From Salaquimonas pukyongi (GTDB taxonomy: Bacteria; Pseudomonadota; Alphaproteobacteria; Rhizobiales; Rhizobiaceae): a stretch of DNA of 64,000 nt. Positions 34,713-43,070 of the stretch are shown piece by piece. The notes beneath the pieces are model-generated. The model worked only from the letters and a program-made list of their open reading frames with translations, did no database searches and was not told the origin of the DNA. The stretch lies in the NCBI RefSeq assembly GCF_001953055.1, contig NZ_CP019044.1, positions 2,046,001 to 2,110,000 on the forward strand, given 5' to 3'. A program made the translations under genes and the position numbers. Each line of letters starts with the position of its first letter. The first letter of the stretch is position 1.

Positions 34713-37181
34713 TTAACGCGGCTCCTTGCCGAAAACGCGTACATATTCATCACGCCCGCCCTTGGCCAGCGCCTTGGCTTGCCTGACCCAGTCGTCGCGC
34801 TCGATGCGGCCCTTGAAATTAAGGTACCCGTCCACCCAGTCACGCTCGGTCTTGTTCCATTTGGCGACCTGCTCGAACTTGTAGATGCCAAGATTGTTGA
34901 GCGTTTTTTCAAGCTTCGGCCCCACACCGGAGATCAGTTTGAGATCATCCGGCCTGGCAGGCTTGCGCATGGCCCTGGGCTTTCCACCGCCAGCGGTTTT
35001 GGCGCTCTTTCTGCTGGTGGACGAAACCAGGGGCATCGCCTTGGCGGAAGCAGATTTCCTGGCGCGGGGCGGCAGCTTGGCGCTCTTGCCCTTGCCCTTG
35101 CTGCGCTGGCTGATGACCGGCTCCATCTCCGCCAGCACGCTGGCATCCAGATGGCATTTGATCAGATTGCCCGGCGAGACTTCCTGCATGGACGGCACTT
35201 CGGTTTCGCACAGATCACCCGGCACCCGGCTCTTCCAGCGGCAGCGTGTCTGGAACGGACAGCCGGGCGGCGGGTTGACCGCCGAAGGAATGTCACCTTC
35301 CAGCACGATGTGTTTTTTCTCGATGGAAGTGTCGGCAATCGGCACCGCCGAGAGCAACGCTTCGGTATAGGGATGATAAGGCGGGGCAAACACCGCCTCC
35401 GTCGGCCCCTGCTCCAGCACATGGCCGAGATACATCACAATGATACGGTCCGACAGATAGCGCACGATCGAAAGATCGTGGCTGATGAACAGCATGGTGG
35501 TCTTGTTTTCACGCTGAATTTCCATCAGCAGATCGGTAACGGCCGCCTGCACCGACACGTCGAGCGCAGAAACCGGCTCGTCGGCCACCACGATCCTGGG
35601 CGTTCCGGCAAAGGCGCGGGCAATGCCCACACGTTGTTTCTGGCCACCGGAAAGCTGGCGTGGCATGCGGTCGGCAAATTCGCGTGGCAGTTTCACCAGA
35701 TCCAGCAATTCCAGCATGCGCTCGCGCCGCTCTTCCTCGGTATTGCCGATCTTGAAAATCTCAAGCGCCCGGATGATCTGGCCACCCACACTGTGGGACG
35801 GGTTGAGCGTGTCGAACGGGTTCTGGAAAACCATCTGGATGGCAGATATCGTCTTGGTATCGCGGTCCTCGATCTGGATGTGCTGAATTTCGTTGCCGTC
35901 CAGCGCTGCCACCCCATCGGTGGCTGTTTCAAGACCCATCAACACCTTTGCAAGGGTCGACTTGCCGCAGCCCGATTCGCCCACGATCGCCAAGGTCTCG
36001 GCTTCCCGGGTTTCGAAGGACAGCGTTTCATTGGCCTTTACAACCCGTGTGCCCCCGGAAGCGCCAAACAGGGAATTGGCCGCAAGCTCGTAATATTTTT
36101 TCAGATTGTCGACCTTGAGGACCACCTCGCCCGGCTTGACCTTCTCCGACTGAACGGCGGCGGCAATCGGCGCATCCCAGTCAATTTCGTTGATCCGCAA
36201 ACACCGGCTGCCATGGCGGTCATCGTCCGCTATCGGCTGCATGCGAATGTCCTGCACATTGCACAGACCGTCCCTGAAATAATCGCAGCGTGGCCCGAAA
36301 TTGCAGCCCCGCGGGCGTTCATGCGGCAGGGGAAAGTTCCCCGGAATGGCAACCAGCGGCCGTTCGTTCTTGTCCGCACCAGGCAGCGGAATGGAGCGGA
36401 ACAGCGCCTGGGTGTAAGGGTGGCGCATCTTGTCGAAAACATCGGCGATCGACCCGGTCTCCACCGCCTCGCCCGAATACATCACACAGATCCGGTCGCA
36501 GGTTTCCAGCACAAGCCCAAGATTGTGCGAGATGAACAGCATCGACGTGCCGAATTTCTTGCCCAGATCCTTGACCAGTTCGACGATGCCCGCTTCCACC
36601 GTCACATCCAGAGCGGTGGTCGGCTCGTCAAGGATCAGCAGCGACGGCTTTGACATCAGCGCCATGGCAATGACGATGCGCTGCTGCTGCCCGCCGGAAA
36701 GCTGGTGCGGATAGGAATTCAAAATGCGCTCGGGGTCCGGCAGGCGCACGGCCTCGACCACTTCCAGCGCCATTTCCCAGGCCTGCTGTTCAGATACGCC
36801 CTCATGGATGATCGGAACTTCCATGAGCTGTTTGCCGATTTTCATCGCCGGATTAAGCGAGGCCATCGGCTCCTGATAGATCATGGCGATCTCGTTGCCG
36901 CGGATGTCGCGCAGTTCCTGATCCGACATTTCGTTGAGATTGCGGCCCTTGAACTTGATCGACCCGCCAACGATACGCCCGTTAACGCCCAGATCCTGCA
37001 TGACACCGAGCGCAACCGTTGACTTGCCGCAGCCCGATTCCCCAACCAGGCCCATCGCTTCTCCCGGTTGAACAACACAAGAAAAATCCATCACCGCAGG
37101 AATTTCGCGCAATCGCGTGAAAAAGCTGATGGAAAGCTTTTCGATCTCGAGGATCGGACCGTCATAGTGCCATTTGGTCAT
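34713..37181 (-). CDS. ABC transporter ATP-binding protein (two ATPase domains) with a NuoE/L21-like C-terminal HhH tail
   Basis: An 822-residue cytoplasmic ATPase, far longer than the usual 540-620 for fused DppDF proteins. Domain 1: [42 protein letters not shown]. Domain 2 (from about residue 350): [30 protein letters not shown]. Each is followed by an oligopeptide-type C-terminal Cys-rich segment (GCNFGPRCDYF; GCPFQTRCRWK). A Lys/Ser/Ala-rich linker (about 690-745) then leads to DDLKLISGVGPKLEKTLNNL and NFKGRIERDDW, the helix-hairpin-helix tail otherwise seen on NuoE and ribosomal protein L21 of rhizobia. It is the last gene of a four-gene importer unit transcribed SBP, permease, permease, ATPase. 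Confidence 0.92.
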   Translation of the reverse strand: MTKWHYDGPILEIEKLSISFFTRLREIPAVMDFSCVVQPGEAMGLVGESGCGKSTVALGVMQDLGVNGRIVGGSIKFKGRNLNEMSDQELRDIRGNEIAMIYQEPMASLNPAMKIGKQLMEVPIIHEGVSEQQAWEMALEVVEAVRLPDPERILNSYPHQLSGGQQQRIVIAMALMSKPSLLILDEPTTALDVTVEAGIVELVKDLGKKFGTSMLFISHNLGLVLETCDRICVMYSGEAVETGSIADVFDKMRHPYTQALFRSIPLPGADKNERPLVAIPGNFPLPHERPRGCNFGPRCDYFRDGLCNVQDIRMQPIADDDRHGSRCLRINEIDWDAPIAAAVQSEKVKPGEVVLKVDNLKKYYELAANSLFGASGGTRVVKANETLSFETREAETLAIVGESGCGKSTLAKVLMGLETATDGVAALDGNEIQHIQIEDRDTKTISAIQMVFQNPFDTLNPSHSVGGQIIRALEIFKIGNTEEERRERMLELLDLVKLPREFADRMPRQLSGGQKQRVGIARAFAGTPRIVVADEPVSALDVSVQAAVTDLLMEIQRENKTTMLFISHDLSIVRYLSDRIIVMYLGHVLEQGPTEAVFAPPYHPYTEALLSAVPIADTSIEKKHIVLEGDIPSAVNPPPGCPFQTRCRWKSRVPGDLCETEVPSMQEVSPGNLIKCHLDASVLAEMEPVISQRSKGKGKSAKLPPRARKSASAKAMPLVSSTSRKSAKTAGGGKPRAMRKPARPDDLKLISGVGPKLEKTLNNLGIYKFEQVAKWNKTERDWVDGYLNFKGRIERDDWVRQAKALAKGGRDEYVRVFGKEPR

Positions 37182-37251
37182 CGTGTCGTTTCCTTGTCCT
37201 TGCCGGCGGCAGCGTCCGCAATCTTGAATGCGGACGCTTCATGCAACGGCA

Positions 37252-38868
37252 TCAATCCCTCAAGCTTTCCTCGCGCAGGCCATCTGCCAGCAGGTTCAAT
37301 CCCAGAACGAGGCTGAGCAGCGACAGGGCCGGCGGCAAAGCGGGATGGAGGTAGATGGTCAGAAGCTTGCGGCCTTCATTGATGGTCGAACCCCAATCCG
37401 GGCTTTCCGGCGAGAGGCCGAGGCCGAAAAAGCCAAGCGTTCCGAGCAGGATCGTGGTGTAGCCGATGCGAAGACAGAAATCGACGATCAGCGGACCGCG
37501 TGCATTCGGCAATATCTCCCACAGCATGATATACCAGGGCCGCTCGCCACGGGTCTGCGCCGCAGCAACATAGTCCCGCGTCTTGATGTCGAGGGCCAGC
37601 CCGCGAACGATACGGAAGACCGTCGGCGAGTTGACAAACACGACCGACACAAACACCACCAGCAGGTTTGGCGGGAAGGAGATAAGGCCGAGCGGATCGG
37701 CGTTCCAGGCAATGCCCAGATACAGCCATATCCCGATCACAAGCGTGATGCCGACATACAGATTGCGCTTGGATGGCTGGGTGTAATACCGCGAGTTCCA
37801 CAACACGACCAGAAAGATGATCGGAAACAGGAACAGCACACCAGCCAGATAGACCGGCACACCTGTCTGGACGATTTCCGGCGTCACCAGCAGGAAGAAC
37901 AGCAGGATGACCGGGAAGGCCAGAACCAGGTTTGCCAGGAAGGAAAGGAACGTATCGAACCGGCCACCGTAATATCCCGCCGGCAGGCCCAGGGTAATCC
38001 CGACCATGAAGGCAAACAGCGTCGCGAAGGGCGCAACCTTGATAACCTCCCAGGAACCCACGATCACGCGGCTGAACACATCGCGTGCCAGATTGTCCCC
38101 GCCAAGCAGATAATAGGGGTAGACCCCGCTTTCGGCTGCGCTGGCGATCGGCGTTCCCGGCACCTTGTTCTTCATGCCTGAAATCTGATCGAGCACGCTG
38201 TGGGTGATGAGCATATCAAAGGCGCCGCCGAAAATTCCGGCAAACACCCAGAACATTACCATTCCAAAGCCGATCATTCCGATCGAGCTGTCGAACAGCT
38301 TGCCGTAAAGGCCGAGCCTGCGCTTGTAGTAGATTGAAAGGCCGAAGGTGAGCGCCAGGGCAATCCACACCGGCATCAGCCGCATGATGATTGCGGCAAC
38401 AATCCCGCGGCTCTCAAGGGTCGATGTGAGGTCGCCACCCAGTGAAAAGACCACCGTGATCACCAGCCAAAGGGCGGCCAGGATTCCGATGAGCTGCAGC
38501 GACCATTTGAAGATGCCGCCGAGCATCGCCGCCGGCTCTTCCAGAAAGGTGCCGAACACCCAGCACAGTGCTGCTGTTATGGTGCCAATGACGGCAACGA
38601 CCATGAAGACCTTTATGAAGGGCGAGCCCAAAGACAGGTCAGCGCCACTGAAGCCCACCGTGATCCAGCTGTAGACGATGACGAGCGCGGCAATCAGCAG
38701 CACACCGATCATCACCCCGACGGTCGTAAACAGTGCACGCGAGGGCTTTGAATCGGTGATCGAAAGCAGCATCCCGGTCGCTCCCGACACAACGGCAAGC
38801 GCGCACAGGATGGCCATGGGCAAGGTGAAGTAGGAGGCGTAGTCTCCAAACCAGGTAAGCGGTTCCAT
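37252..38868 (-). CDS. ABC transporter permease, DppC type, greatly enlarged
   Basis: A 538-residue permease, against about 300 for normal DppC. The C-terminal half has the standard permease core: LGGDNLARDVFSRVIVGSW, the EAA loop DYVAAAQTRGERPWYIMLW, and the ending GLNLLADGLREESLRD. The N-terminal ~200 residues add some five or six extra helices, and a further hydrophobic insert (about residues 325-390, with LFLFPIIFLVVLWNSRYY) interrupts the core. It starts 12 bases after the first permease. The extended form is seen in a subset of alphaproteobacterial peptide-type importers; the meaning of the extra domain is unknown. Confidence 0.9.
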   Translation of the reverse strand: MEPLTWFGDYASYFTLPMAILCALAVVSGATGMLLSITDSKPSRALFTTVGVMIGVLLIAALVIVYSWITVGFSGADLSLGSPFIKVFMVVAVIGTITAALCWVFGTFLEEPAAMLGGIFKWSLQLIGILAALWLVITVVFSLGGDLTSTLESRGIVAAIIMRLMPVWIALALTFGLSIYYKRRLGLYGKLFDSSIGMIGFGMVMFWVFAGIFGGAFDMLITHSVLDQISGMKNKVPGTPIASAAESGVYPYYLLGGDNLARDVFSRVIVGSWEVIKVAPFATLFAFMVGITLGLPAGYYGGRFDTFLSFLANLVLAFPVILLFFLLVTPEIVQTGVPVYLAGVLFLFPIIFLVVLWNSRYYTQPSKRNLYVGITLVIGIWLYLGIAWNADPLGLISFPPNLLVVFVSVVFVNSPTVFRIVRGLALDIKTRDYVAAAQTRGERPWYIMLWEILPNARGPLIVDFCLRIGYTTILLGTLGFFGLGLSPESPDWGSTINEGRKLLTIYLHPALPPALSLLSLVLGLNLLADGLREESLRD

Positions 38869-38880
38869 GACGTTCCCTTC

Positions 38881-39927
38881 CTAATTCACGCTGATGCGCG
38901 GGTTCAGGTAGACATAGCCGATATCCGATATCAGCTGTGTTACGAGAACGACCACGACAGAGACCACCGAAACCCCGAGCAGCAATTCGATGTCGTTGTT
39001 CCCGGCTGCCTGGACCAGCGTCCAGCCGAAGCCCTTGTAGTTGAACAGCGTCTCGACGATGACCACGCCGTTGAGCAGCCACGGGAACTGCAGCATGATG
39101 ACCGTGAAAGGCGCGATCAGCGCGTTGCGCAGGGCATGCTTGATGACGATGTTGGAGAAGCTGACGCCCTTGAGCCGCGCGGTGCGGATATACTGCGCTG
39201 TCATGACTTCCGCCATCGAGGCCCGCGTCATGCGCGCGATGTAACCCATGCCGTAAAGCGCGATCGTCAAAACCGGCAGGAAGAAGTTGGCAAATGTTGC
39301 CGTGTCCATGGCTGAGGTTGCGGTTCCCTTGAACCACTTGAGCCCAACGGCGGACGAGGCAAACACCGCGATCAGGATGACGCCGGAGACATATTCGGGG
39401 GTGGCGGTGGTGGTAATGGCAAAGGTGGAAAGCGTTCGGTCCGTTCGGCTGCCCTCGCGCATGCCCGCCAGCACGCCCAATATCAGCGCACTGGGCACCA
39501 TCAGCAGCATGACCCACAACATCAGCTTGCCGGTCAATGCCAGCCTGGTGCCGATGATCGAACTCACCTTGTCCTTGAAAACGGTCGACAAACCCCAGTC
39601 GCCTTGCAGAATGCCGCAGAACGAGGATGCCTCCTCGGGAGTCTGGTTGGGCTTGATGCAGCGCCCGCGAATTTTCCCGTCGGTACCTTCCTTCACATAA
39701 CCGGGAACAACGCCGAGCCACTGCCCGTATCGCGACAGCAGCGAATCCGTGTAGCCGCGATTGTCCAGCCATTGAAGAACTTCCGAATCCTGCATGCGCT
39801 GGGTGCCTTCGGCCTTGGCCAGCTTTTCAAGGTTCGGATACAGATTGGTGAGGAAAAAAACGACAAAGGTCAGGCACAGTGCCGTCAGGATCATGACGCC
39901 CAAGCGCCGAAGAATGAAGAGTCCCAT
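38881..39927 (-). CDS. ABC transporter permease, DppB type
   Basis: A 348-residue permease with a normal first helix (FILRRLGVMILTALCLTFVV), then an extra-long periplasmic loop (residues about 30-110) containing EKLAKAEGTQRMQDSEVLQW and several charged residues. The EAA-loop segment AQYIRTARLKGVSFSNIVIK and the late FNYKGFGWTLVQA follow. It pairs with the enlarged DppC-type gene downstream. The enlarged loop may contact the binding protein. Confidence 0.91.
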   Translation of the reverse strand: MGLFILRRLGVMILTALCLTFVVFFLTNLYPNLEKLAKAEGTQRMQDSEVLQWLDNRGYTDSLLSRYGQWLGVVPGYVKEGTDGKIRGRCIKPNQTPEEASSFCGILQGDWGLSTVFKDKVSSIIGTRLALTGKLMLWVMLLMVPSALILGVLAGMREGSRTDRTLSTFAITTTATPEYVSGVILIAVFASSAVGLKWFKGTATSAMDTATFANFFLPVLTIALYGMGYIARMTRASMAEVMTAQYIRTARLKGVSFSNIVIKHALRNALIAPFTVIMLQFPWLLNGVVIVETLFNYKGFGWTLVQAAGNNDIELLLGVSVVSVVVVLVTQLISDIGYVYLNPRISVN

Positions 39928-40034
39928 GCTACCCCCGTCTCCTGGTTACGCCCGACTGTCTGCCCGCACCTTGAGGCCGAACAAGAAGGGCCAACGTTCA
40001 GCCGCGCCCCGGGGGGCGCGGCTGAATTGCAGCT

Positions 40035-41708
40035 TTAGGCAGCAAGGCCAAGCTTGTAGACGTGGATTTCAAACGTGGGATGCATGTCTGCTCCGGCAAC
40101 GCCTTCGCGGAAATGCCGGTAAAGCGAACGCCAGTAAGGCTGAATGATCACGCCTTCATCCCACATGATCTTTTCGATGTCGGCCATTACCGCACGCCGT
40201 TTGTCGGCATCGGCAATCGACATGGCCTCGCCCAGCTTGGCATCGAAATCGGCATTGGCAAATCCGCACTCGTTCCAGGCTTCGCCGGAGCGATAGGCCA
40301 GCGCGAGCACCTGGACACCCAGCGGACGCTGGTTCCAGTTTGTCGATGAGAACGGATATTTCGCCCAGTCGTTCCAGAAGGTGGAACCCGGCAAAATGGT
40401 CCGCTTCACATTGATGCCTGCTTCGCGCAACTGCGCTGCCACCGCATCGGTGGTGTTTTTGCGCCAGTCGTCGTCGATCGAGATCAACTCATGCTCGAAG
40501 TCGCCCATGCCGGCTTCATCCATGAGCGCCTTGGCGCCGGCCGGATCGTGTGCCGGCTTGCCGATATCGGCATATTCGGGGTGAAGCGGGCAGACATGGT
40601 GGTTTTCTGCAACCTGTCCACGGCCGGCAAAACCCAGTTCCAGACACACATTGTTGTCAACTGCCATGGCAAGCGCCTTGCGAACCTTCGCGTCCGCATA
40701 GGGTGTCTTGCCATCTATTTCGGCTTTCTGGTTGGTGCGGATGACGATCGTGTTGGCGGTTACCACTTCGGATTTCGACCATCCCAATCCGTCCATCACA
40801 TCGATGAAGTCGCCAACCGTTTCATAGAACATGTCGACTTCCTCAGCTTCCGCCGCAGCAACCCAGGCTGACGGATCGGTGCCGTAGTCGATGAACTCGA
40901 TGCGATCCAGATGAGGTCCGCCATAAACTTCGGTGCCCCACCAGGTATGATCGGTGTTGCGAACGACGACCCCCTTAACGCCCACTTCCACGGTTTCCGG
41001 CTTGTAGGGGCCGGTGCCGACCGGATTGGACAGCATGTCGTCCGGGTTGTGGGAGGAATGGATCACGGCAGCCGGATAATCCGCCATGCCGGGGATGATG
41101 GTGATGTCGGGCTGAGCGGGGCGCAGGATGACGGTGTGACTGTCGACCTTTTCGATCGCGCCTTCGCGTGCCTTGCTGGTTTCCTCGTCAATCAGCGTAC
41201 CCATGCGTGCGGCCATGGAGTTGCCCTCGGCGGCCTTGTCGCACCAGTATTCGAGGACACGAACGACATCGTCAGCGGTGAAATCCTCGCCATTGTTCCA
41301 TTTCACGCCCTTGCGGACATTCAGCTTGTACTCGGTGGCGTCATCGTTGACTTCCCAGCTGTCGAGCAGCATGCCGCGGAAGGTGCCGTCGGCATTGTAT
41401 TCCACCAGATATTCAAGCCAGCCGCGTGTGAGGTTGGCGATCTGCGACCAGTCATAGGTCCGCGGATCCTTCAGAGCACGCACTTCCTGCTGGATGCGCA
41501 GCGTACCGCCGGCCTGGATGTGCGAGGCAGCTTTTGCCGGAGCGCTTAATCCGATGGCGCCATAAGCTGCTGCAGTCGTCAGACCCAATGCAGAAGCGGT
41601 TGCAAGAAATTCGCGGCGGGACAGTTTGCCCTCGCGGCATTCCTGCGCCAGTTCCGCAACTTTCGGATGCGGCGGCTTCCCGTTAATGGTGTCGAGGTGC
41701 TTGGTCAT
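40035..41708 (-). CDS. ABC transporter substrate-binding protein, SBP_bac_5 family, Tat-type signal
   Basis: A 557-residue periplasmic receptor and first gene of the importer unit. The N-terminus has about 30 hydrophilic residues, then [16 protein letters not shown], a twin-arginine signal (SRREFL), and an AKAA-like cleavage region, so it may be exported folded. The mature protein shows the SBP_bac_5 pattern ([33 protein letters not shown]). ATG 41708 is fixed by GGGAGGAAAC; longer upstream frames are not conserved. Use of Tat by a solute receptor can indicate a bound cofactor or metal-ligand complex, but the ligand is not identified. Confidence 0.92.
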   Translation of the reverse strand: MTKHLDTINGKPPHPKVAELAQECREGKLSRREFLATASALGLTTAAAYGAIGLSAPAKAASHIQAGGTLRIQQEVRALKDPRTYDWSQIANLTRGWLEYLVEYNADGTFRGMLLDSWEVNDDATEYKLNVRKGVKWNNGEDFTADDVVRVLEYWCDKAAEGNSMAARMGTLIDEETSKAREGAIEKVDSHTVILRPAQPDITIIPGMADYPAAVIHSSHNPDDMLSNPVGTGPYKPETVEVGVKGVVVRNTDHTWWGTEVYGGPHLDRIEFIDYGTDPSAWVAAAEAEEVDMFYETVGDFIDVMDGLGWSKSEVVTANTIVIRTNQKAEIDGKTPYADAKVRKALAMAVDNNVCLELGFAGRGQVAENHHVCPLHPEYADIGKPAHDPAGAKALMDEAGMGDFEHELISIDDDWRKNTTDAVAAQLREAGINVKRTILPGSTFWNDWAKYPFSSTNWNQRPLGVQVLALAYRSGEAWNECGFANADFDAKLGEAMSIADADKRRAVMADIEKIMWDEGVIIQPYWRSLYRHFREGVAGADMHPTFEIHVYKLGLAA

Positions 41709-42064
41709 CCTGTTTCCTCCCGATGACGTTGATAAGTGTTCCGTTTGACAGTTCAGGCCTGCTCCTCCCTGAACGGTGTCTGTTCCCAAAATCGCAGGTG
41801 CGCCCTGCTATACGGTTTCTCACCTGTATCAACATCAGCATATATCGCTGCAGCGTGACACGGCAAGGGCAACTGGACATGACTGTCTGGACGGATGGCA
41901 ACATATTGAAGCGGCTAGGTCAACAGCGATCCCGAAATTGTGAGCCAAAAGGCGCAACGACAAAGCAATCTGTCGCAAATGTCCCTTGCCTATTGCCCGC
42001 CGCATTTCGGCAGCACAATTGCGAACAACTCTCCGCCATTTGAGACGGGCCTTGCAATCACTCC
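41709..42064. other. intergenic region, promoter side of the second importer
   Basis: 356 bases without a gene. It should hold the promoter of the minus-strand importer unit. AT-rich stretches (about 41832-41850 and 41905-41920) are visible, but no convincing operator, repeat or conserved RNA was recognised. Confidence 0.5.
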
Positions 42065-42676
42065 TTATTCGGGTTCGGTCGCCTGGAAGGACGGGCGTTC
42101 GTTGAACCTTCTGAACCACCGGGTCAGCTTCGGACGGCCCCGCATCCAGTTCAGGTCCGGATAACGAAAGCCGAGATAACCAAGCGCGGCTGCCACGGCA
42201 ATCGACCCCATGTTGGGATTGCGCCCCAGGCATTTGATCCACCGCTCCTCGATCTGGTCGAGGGAGGCCATGACCTTCCCCATCTGGCCATCGCTCCAGG
42301 CTTTCCACCGGTATTCCGGCGGGCGGAGTGCCGTTTCATAGCGATTGTTGACGGCAGCATCCATGATGCCATCACCCAGTGCTTCAAGCGTCATGATTTC
42401 AAATCGCTTCGCCCCTGAGCGCGGCATCAGCTTCTTGCCGTTATGCAAGGTATCCAAATAGGCACAGATCACCCGGCTGTCGAACAGCACCTGCCCGTCT
42501 TCCAGCACCATGGTTGGAATCTTGCCGGCCGGATTCGATTGAACGATTCGCATGTCCGGATCGACCACATTGGCGCTCGCATCCATAATTTCGATACGGT
42601 CCGCCAGATCACGTTCATGCGCCACAATCAGGCATTTGCGTACAAATGGCGAGGCAGGGGAATACCACAGTTTCAT
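42065..42676 (-). CDS. glutathione S-transferase family protein
   Basis: A 203-residue cytosolic GST. The thioredoxin-like N-domain starts MKLWYSPASPFVRKC, with Ser9/Ser-Pro at the usual GSH-activating site, and NPAGKIPTMVLEDGQVLFDS holds the cis-Pro and the GSH-binding Asp-Ser. The all-helical C-domain includes YRWKAWSDGQMGKV and ends with the family-like NERPSFQATEPE. ATG 42676 follows GGAAGGA. Conjugates glutathione to electrophiles or reduces peroxides; no substrate is indicated. Confidence 0.92.
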   Translation of the reverse strand: MKLWYSPASPFVRKCLIVAHERDLADRIEIMDASANVVDPDMRIVQSNPAGKIPTMVLEDGQVLFDSRVICAYLDTLHNGKKLMPRSGAKRFEIMTLEALGDGIMDAAVNNRYETALRPPEYRWKAWSDGQMGKVMASLDQIEERWIKCLGRNPNMGSIAVAAALGYLGFRYPDLNWMRGRPKLTRWFRRFNERPSFQATEPE

Positions 42677-42767
42677 TGTCAGTCCTTCCAGCAACTTGGC
42701 AAGAAGCGGGAACCTGCAATGATTTTGGCCTGTCCTCAACCGTTATCTTCGGAAAATGGGAAAGCAC

Positions 42768-42936
42768 AAAAAGGCGCCCGGCCATTGCTGGGGCAGGGTG
42801 GCCGGGCCGTGCCTACGGTCCGCAAGCACGCTCGGGGTGGGGCCTTTTGTGAAGGCCACACGCCCGGGACTGCCGTGGGGGCAGCCATACGTACTTGCGG
42901 CCTGACCGGGTGGTGTGGGTAGGGGACCCCGGTCAA
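42768..42936 (-). ncRNA. probable structured small RNA with its own terminator
   Basis: Read on the minus strand this 170-base stretch folds in an ordered way. A first stem pairs TGACCGGG with CCCGGTCA (8 of 8) around a C-rich 17-base loop. A long-range helix then pairs CCGCAAGTACG with CGTGCTTGCGG (11 positions, one G-U) and encloses two hairpins, CTGCC/GGCAG and GGCCTT/AAGGCC. Finally GCCCGGCCA pairs with TGGCCGGGC, leading to a T-run, a typical rho-independent terminator. Loops are rich in CCCC/CACC, as in anti-Shine-Dalgarno sRNAs of alphaproteobacteria. No protein-coding frame is credible. I could not match it to 6S, SRP, tmRNA or RNase P. Confidence 0.65.
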
Positions 42937-43070
42937 TAAACAACTTAGTGGAAAAACTTTACGCTGCGGCAAATGCAACCGCTAAAATGCAAACCGGTGC
43001 GTTCACCAGGCACTAACCACGCTCTAGCAGCAATAGATTGGCCGCTGTTTGTGGCTCCAATATGCCGGTT

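Noticed and set aside
34605-36653. 682-codon open frame antisense to the ABC ATPase
   Set aside because: It mirrors the codon structure of the ATPase gene on the other strand, has no ribosome site and reads as low-complexity His/Arg/Gly-rich protein without family motifs. Similar long antisense frames at 12804-14417, 29392-31131 and 56183-57925 were rejected for the same reason.
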